From the NCBI GenBank assembly GCA_015295945.1, contig DVED01000035.1, positions 1 through 36,799 of the forward strand: 36,799 bases of DNA. Direction: 5' to 3'. The notes beneath the pieces were generated by a model. It was not told where the DNA came from. It saw nothing but the letters and a program-made list of their open reading frames with translations, and ran no database searches. The DNA comes from Oscillatoriales cyanobacterium M59_W2019_021. Its GTDB lineage: Bacteria; Cyanobacteriota; Cyanobacteriia; Cyanobacteriales; Geitlerinemataceae. Shown here piece after piece: positions 33,138 through 36,799 of the stretch. Position 1 is the stretch's first letter. Every line of letters starts with the position of its first letter. The translations under genes were made by a program, and so were the position numbers.

Positions 33138-34142
33138 TTAGGGTAAGTGTTTGAGAACGACATCGGTTAATTGTTCTTTGGTAAACGGTTTGGTTAAATA
33201 GTCTGACGCTCGCACGAGTTTGGCTTTGGCGCGATCGATAAATCCGGTGTTGCCCGTCACCATGACAATCGGGATTTTTTTGAACAACGGATGCCGTCTT
33301 AAGAGGGAACACAGTTCGTATCCATCTAATTTGGGCATCTCTACATCGAGCAAGACGATATCGGGTTTATGGCGGACGATTTGCATCAAAGCTTTTACCG
33401 GATCGTCGATGGCGAGGACGGAAAAGCGATCGTCATCTAAGTAGCTGCGAATCACCCGGACGATACTGGGATTGTCGTCGATGCAGGCAATGGTATAAGC
33501 CCGAGAACTCACTGAGCTATTTGGCTCGTCGATCGAGGGGTGATAAGCGGAGATTGCAGGAGATTGCAGGGAAACTGACGGAACGGTGGGAGCGGGAGGC
33601 GAACTCCAAATCGCTCGATCGGGTGGAAGTTGAGTCTCGGATGGCAAACTTTGGGTGCTTTGATAGGAGCGGGTTAAAGAGAGCAAATCCAGGTAACAAA
33701 ACTTCGGTAAGCGTTCCATTTCGTCGGATTCAACCGACGCGCGATCGATTCGATCGACTAACAACAAAGACCCGATCGTTTCTCTGGCTAAATCCCGAAC
33801 GAGCAGAGCCGCTCGCTCGCTGGAAAGGTAGTTTTGTCGCACTAGCCAGCAAATCGCTTGATAGTCGGGATTGGGAATGGAAACATTGGGGTCGAATAAC
33901 CGCGATCGCAACGGTTCTCGCAGGGAATGATACAGGGTGGAAAGATAGCGACTCAAATGGCGGTCGAGCCGATCGAAGGGTTCGATCGAACTGAAGGCAT
34001 GGACGAGTTTTCCAGCTTCCATGTGGAGCGACCAAGAGGTGGATGCGCTGGAAATTCGCAAACAACCTTTTAGGTCACTATGGATAACTTCAGACAACCA
34101 ATTTGGAAGATGAATCTTTTGAGAATAGGGATAGGCAGTCAT
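33138..34142 (-). CDS. pixG: PatA-type response regulator, PixG-like
   Basis: A 334-residue regulator. The N-terminal PATAN/DUF4388-like region (about 8-155) has KGCLRISSASTSWSLHMEAG, LVHAFSSIEPFDRLDRHLSR and WLVRQNYLSSERAALLVRDL, typical of PatA/PixG proteins. A Ser/Pro-rich linker (about 160-213) follows, then a C-terminal receiver: TIACIDDNPSIVRVI, D266 in IVLLDVEMPKLDG, VTGNTG and YLTKPF. In Synechocystis the equivalent first gene, pixG, is needed for positive phototaxis and PatA proteins act on motility or cell pattern. It is the first gene of this operon. The gap of about 170 nt to pixH contains no other gene. Confidence 0.9.
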   Translation of the reverse strand: MTAYPYSQKIHLPNWLSEVIHSDLKGCLRISSASTSWSLHMEAGKLVHAFSSIEPFDRLDRHLSRYLSTLYHSLREPLRSRLFDPNVSIPNPDYQAICWLVRQNYLSSERAALLVRDLARETIGSLLLVDRIDRASVESDEMERLPKFCYLDLLSLTRSYQSTQSLPSETQLPPDRAIWSSPPAPTVPSVSLQSPAISAYHPSIDEPNSSVSSRAYTIACIDDNPSIVRVIRSYLDDDRFSVLAIDDPVKALMQIVRHKPDIVLLDVEMPKLDGYELCSLLRRHPLFKKIPIVMVTGNTGFIDRAKAKLVRASDYLTKPFTKEQLTDVVLKHLP

Positions 34143-34242
34143 AATAAAATTCTCTGCTTCTCTCGACGGGTTGTGAATCGAAAATCTGAAAGTTCCCTTG
34201 CCTAAAATGGCAAAACGATAAACTTAAACTCAGGGATTCCGT

Positions 34243-34290
34243 ATTATTACGTAAGTTGCTGACTCGCCTTTTTTTTGATTGCGTAATAAT
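34243..34290. promoter_or_regulatory. 9-bp inverted repeat upstream of the pix operon
   Basis: ATTATTACG (34243-34251) and CGTAATAAT (34282-34290) are perfect inverted repeats about 100 nt upstream of the first pix gene, separated by 30 nt containing a T8 run. They could be paired operator half-sites or a transcript hairpin. I cannot tell which. Confidence 0.35.
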
Positions 34291-34362
34291 GCGGATAAGA
34301 CTTTTTTTCCCGAAACAATGTTGGTAGAAATTTAACAGAAATATTTGGGGCGAATAGTACTT

Positions 34363-34566
34363 TTATAAAATCTTTAAGTTCGCGATCGCTTCGCTTGATA
34401 TCAGCTTTACAATCCCAGCGAAGACCAACCGATCGAGAATTTTAACCGTCAGACCCCGCTCTAGGAGCGAAACTTCCGACATCGGACTTCTTTCCAATTT
34501 CAGCAAAACGAGTCCAACGAACTTGGCAATCTCTCGATCGCTCGCACTTTGTAGTGAGGGATACAC
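34363..34566 (-). CDS. Possible short gene or remnant, 67 residues
   Basis: GTG 34566 opens a frame reading SASDREIAKFVGLVLLKLER, then SLLERGLTVKILDRLVFAGI, then AIANLKIL and a stop. Composition and hydrophobic periodicity look protein-like and the codons match the host, but no family is recognised. Upstream sequence includes a CCTTCTGCCTTTTGC low-complexity tract and no good ribosome-binding site, so it may be the surviving end of a larger gene. Confidence 0.35.
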   Translation of the reverse strand: MYPSLQSASDREIAKFVGLVLLKLERSPMSEVSLLERGLTVKILDRLVFAGIVKLISSEAIANLKIL

Positions 34567-35391
34567 TTATAGCAAAAGGCAGAAGGAAAAAGGTTGACCG
34601 GTCTGGGTTTTCAGTTTTGCCGTTGTCCTGACACATACTGATACAGATACCCAGATCGAGTCCGTAGGGGATCGATCTGTTTCGGGTGAAGGTGGAGCGT
34701 GGGCGATGGAAAGTGCGGTTGCCTTTTCGCTAGAAATACGACCTCCCCACGATCGACGCAGTAAAATTGGGTAAAACGCGGTGAAATAGCCGTAATAAGT
34801 ATAAATAACAGTCTATTTTCGAGAAGTGGCTGAATTCTATCTGAGGATTCTTGGAAACTTGACTTTGGGATGCTCGCCTCTGAGTCCTAACTCATGCTAT
34901 GTTAAGAAGCGTGAATGACAGCCGCCACCGGACTGCTGACTTTTTTCCTAGCTTCAAAGTCTCAAATGTTCGTACCAAGAACCATAGAAGCCTTCCGGGC
35001 AGGAGTTGAACAAAAGATAGGAATTAGAAATCACTTCGTTTTAAAAAGATACAAATCATAAATCACTGCCCTAGGACAGCAAGTCGCCAACTCGATCCGT
35101 CTAAACTTCCCAAGTATCGGAACTTCAGCCTTTTAAGTTGGGTCTCAATCCTCAATCGCTTCAATTTGAGTGTCACGACGGATACTTTGTCCGGTTTTCG
35201 AGTTTGTTAGGGTGAAACAGAAAGAATACGGGATGTTTGGGGCGTACGAACGAGGTGTTACCGGCGATCGTTTCTCGAGTGGGGATTGTAAATTAAGGGT
35301 GAGGGGGAACGCCAGCGTGCAATTCCATAATTATTAAATAAAGGTAAAATTATTCTAAAGTCTAAGAAAGGTGTGCTAGGAGAAGAGAACT
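34567..35391. other. Long gene-free stretch, possible small RNA inside
   Basis: About 820 nt without a credible ORF on either strand. A candidate structured transcript at 34861-34961 is listed separately. The last 70 nt before 35392 are AT-rich (ATAATTATTAAATAAAGG, then TAAAATTATTC) and probably hold the DUF1815 promoter. Otherwise I see nothing assignable. Confidence 0.5.
34861..34961 (+). ncRNA. Candidate structured small RNA (speculative)
   Basis: GACTTTG (34861-34867) and CAAAGTC (34955-34961) could close a long stem. Inside is a perfect hairpin TGAGT-CCTA-ACTCA (34881-34894). A weak CAGC/GCTG stem (34919-34938) is followed two bases later by TTTTTT, resembling an intrinsic terminator. 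No known RNA family was recognised. Confidence 0.22.
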
Positions 35392-35727
35392 ATGTTTGTC
35401 AGACTCGCGGAACAACACCGCCTATTCGTTCAAGATTTAGTCACGAACCTTCAGGCTTTAGCAATCGTGCTAGAGCGTAGAGGGTATTTGGCGTCCTGTT
35501 ATACCTGCGGCGGGCAGAAAAACAGCGCTTCGTTTATGGTGAGTCTGGGAGACGATCACCTGATCCGATTTCTGGTGTCGGATTACGGAATCACCTGGAC
35601 GGAAATGCGCGACGATCGCGAACTGATGAAACTCGAAGGGGCCGAAGCGATCGCCCAACTTCAGGAACTCGCCAATTTAGTCAAATATCAAATCGATCCC
35701 GCCGCGCAGCGAGCCACAACCAGCTAG
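35392..35727 (+). CDS. DUF1815 family protein
   Basis: A 111-residue protein essentially matching the cyanobacteria-specific DUF1815 family: FVQDLVTNLQALAIVLERRG, YLASCYTCGG, FMVSLGDDHLIRFLVSDYGI and WTEMRDDRELMKLEGAEAIA. A YTCGG cysteine pair (CYTC) is conserved. An AGGAG ribosome-binding site lies about nine bases before ATG 35392, and an AT-rich promoter-like region precedes it. Function is unknown. Confidence 0.92.
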   Translation: MFVRLAEQHRLFVQDLVTNLQALAIVLERRGYLASCYTCGGQKNSASFMVSLGDDHLIRFLVSDYGITWTEMRDDRELMKLEGAEAIAQLQELANLVKYQIDPAAQRATTS

Positions 35728-35785
35728 TCGAGTTAAAATAGTGGATGACCTCGATGTCCTTTATCCACCACTGGCTTAAACTGAC

Positions 35786-36673
35786 GTGTATTCGCTCGCT
35801 GTATCCGAAAGCTCGTGGCAACATAACTTCGTCGAAACGAACCGCATCCGACTCCACTGCGTTTCCCAAGGAGAAGGAGAATTGGTGCTATTGTTGCACG
35901 GGTTTCCCGAATTTTGGTATTCCTGGCGCTATCAAATTCCCGCCCTCGCTCGCTATTTTAAAGTGGTCGTTCCCGATTTGCGCGGCTACAACGACTCCGA
36001 TAAACCCGATAGCGGCTACGACTTAGACACCCTGAGCGCCGATATCCGAGGATTGATCGAAGCCTTGGGCTATCAAAGCGCTCATATTGTCGGTCACGAT
36101 TGGGGTGGCGCGATCGCGTGGCATCTGGCGCAAAAATTTCCCCTCATGCTCGATCGACTGGCAATTCTCAATGCTCCCCATCCCCATCAATTCGTGCAAG
36201 AACTGACAGGCAATCTCGATCGACTGCGCCGCAATTGGTACGTCCTGGCGTTGCAAATACCGGGAATTCCGGAATGGCTGCGGCAACAGAACCTCAAAGA
36301 GTTTGTCAAAGATTTGTTCCGAGAACGCGCCGTTCGCAAAGGCGCTTTCAGTCAGGAAGATACGTCTCTCTACCAAGCCGCACTGGAAAAACCCGGCGTT
36401 TTAGCAGCTCTCTCCAACTATTACCGCCAATTTCTCTCGCCGCAAAATTGGTTGTTCGACTGGGGAAAATCCCCCGTTCCCATCGAGGTTCCCACCTTGG
36501 TGTTGTGGGGACAGGAGGATTCTCTCTTGGGTCAGCAATTCACCGAAGGTTTGGAAAAACTGATCCGCGCGCCGTTTAAACTGCGCTTGATCCCTCAATG
36601 CGGTCACTGGATTCAGCAAGAAGTGCCGCAAACTGTCAATCGGGAGTTGTTGAACTTTTTACGGCGTTCGTAA
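35786..36673 (+). CDS. Alpha/beta hydrolase, epoxide-hydrolase-like
   Basis: A 295-residue cytoplasmic hydrolase. LLLHGFPEFWYSWR (38-48) provides the HGFP oxyanion loop. GHDWGGAIAW supplies the aspartate nucleophile D105, as in epoxide hydrolases and haloalkane dehalogenases, rather than a serine. WGQEDSLL carries the acid, and QCGHWIQQE the catalytic H274. Cap-domain tyrosines (NWYVLALQIPGIPEWL, LSNYYRQF) fit epoxide hydrolases. The start is GTG 35786 (YSLAVSESSWQHNFVETN), 58 nt after the DUF1815 gene on the same strand, so the two may share a transcript. The natural substrate is unknown. Confidence 0.9.
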   Translation: MYSLAVSESSWQHNFVETNRIRLHCVSQGEGELVLLLHGFPEFWYSWRYQIPALARYFKVVVPDLRGYNDSDKPDSGYDLDTLSADIRGLIEALGYQSAHIVGHDWGGAIAWHLAQKFPLMLDRLAILNAPHPHQFVQELTGNLDRLRRNWYVLALQIPGIPEWLRQQNLKEFVKDLFRERAVRKGAFSQEDTSLYQAALEKPGVLAALSNYYRQFLSPQNWLFDWGKSPVPIEVPTLVLWGQEDSLLGQQFTEGLEKLIRAPFKLRLIPQCGHWIQQEVPQTVNRELLNFLRRS

Positions 36674-36681
36674 ACGGATGA

Positions 36682-36791
36682 TTTTGCAAGCACCTGTGGA
36701 TGTGAAGGTCGATCGACCCTCAAAAAGTGACTCTAACCCTGACTGGCTCTGGGTTTCCGGGTTTGGAAATGCCTGGGAGGTGCTTGCAAAA
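36682..36791. repeat. 110-bp element with perfect 14-bp terminal inverted repeats
   Basis: TTTTGCAAGCACCT (36682-36695) and AGGTGCTTGCAAAA (36778-36791) are exact reverse complements. The 82-nt interior has no ORF of note; it includes the palindrome GGTCGATCGACC and TCTGGGTTTCCGGGTTTGG. No clear target-site duplication is visible at the flanks. It fits a MITE-like element or a long-range hairpin downstream of the hydrolase gene. Confidence 0.6.
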
Positions 36792-36799
36792 CCTGGAAA

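Overview
This window looks like chromosomal DNA from a cyanobacterium, probably a filamentous non-heterocystous (Oscillatoriales-type) one. The evidence is the many GCGATCGC (HIP1) octamers, a cyanobacterial RNase E with the C-terminal arginine-rich PNPase-binding peptide, a DUF1815 gene, a Tic55/PaO-type Rieske oxygenase, and a complete pixGHIJ1J2L-type phototaxis operon. Genus-level placement is inference.

Positions 1-6600 hold housekeeping genes and a decayed patch. rnhB (running off the left edge) and rne are on the minus strand, with an approximately 800-nt non-coding leader upstream of rne. Next come a frameshifted, truncated AraC-type regulator remnant facing an HNH endonuclease gene whose C-terminus reads into that remnant, a DUF1868-type 2H phosphoesterase, and holA (DNA polymerase III delta). 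Positions 6600-9200 carry a Rieske oxygenase, an AT-rich SAM methyltransferase that looks like an import, and the 5' stub of a broken gene. Positions 9400-12560 carry the minus-strand lipid initiation cluster plsX-fabH-fabD. dacB (penicillin-binding carboxypeptidase) is divergent from it.

Positions 14150-20760 are more accessory: an unknown protein, a putative lipoprotein glycoside-hydrolase-like protein whose catalytic-like domain sits inside a split TIG domain, small ORFs, a conserved small protein, a methyltransferase-glycosyltransferase fusion and a membrane-anchored diheme cytochrome c. Several gaps contain the same composite low-complexity repeat: TTTGGGG heptamers, then a short spacer, then CCCCTGCT-type runs.

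Positions 20845-34142 form one minus-strand signalling locus. In transcription order it encodes a PatA/PixG-type regulator, a CheY (PixH), a CheW (PixI), two GAF-containing methyl-accepting receptors (PixJ1 and PixJ2), a hybrid CheA (PixL), a receiver protein without a DNA-binding domain, and a membrane-anchored coiled-coil protein. The gene order matches the Synechocystis positive-phototaxis operon. The PixJ1-like receptor has the two-cysteine signature of a DXCF cyanobacteriochrome with exact spacing, so light sensing feeding type IV pilus motility is the likely role.

The right end (34143-36799) has a long mostly non-coding stretch with a possible small RNA, DUF1815, an epoxide-hydrolase-like alpha/beta hydrolase, and an approximately 110-bp element bounded by perfect 14-bp inverted repeats.
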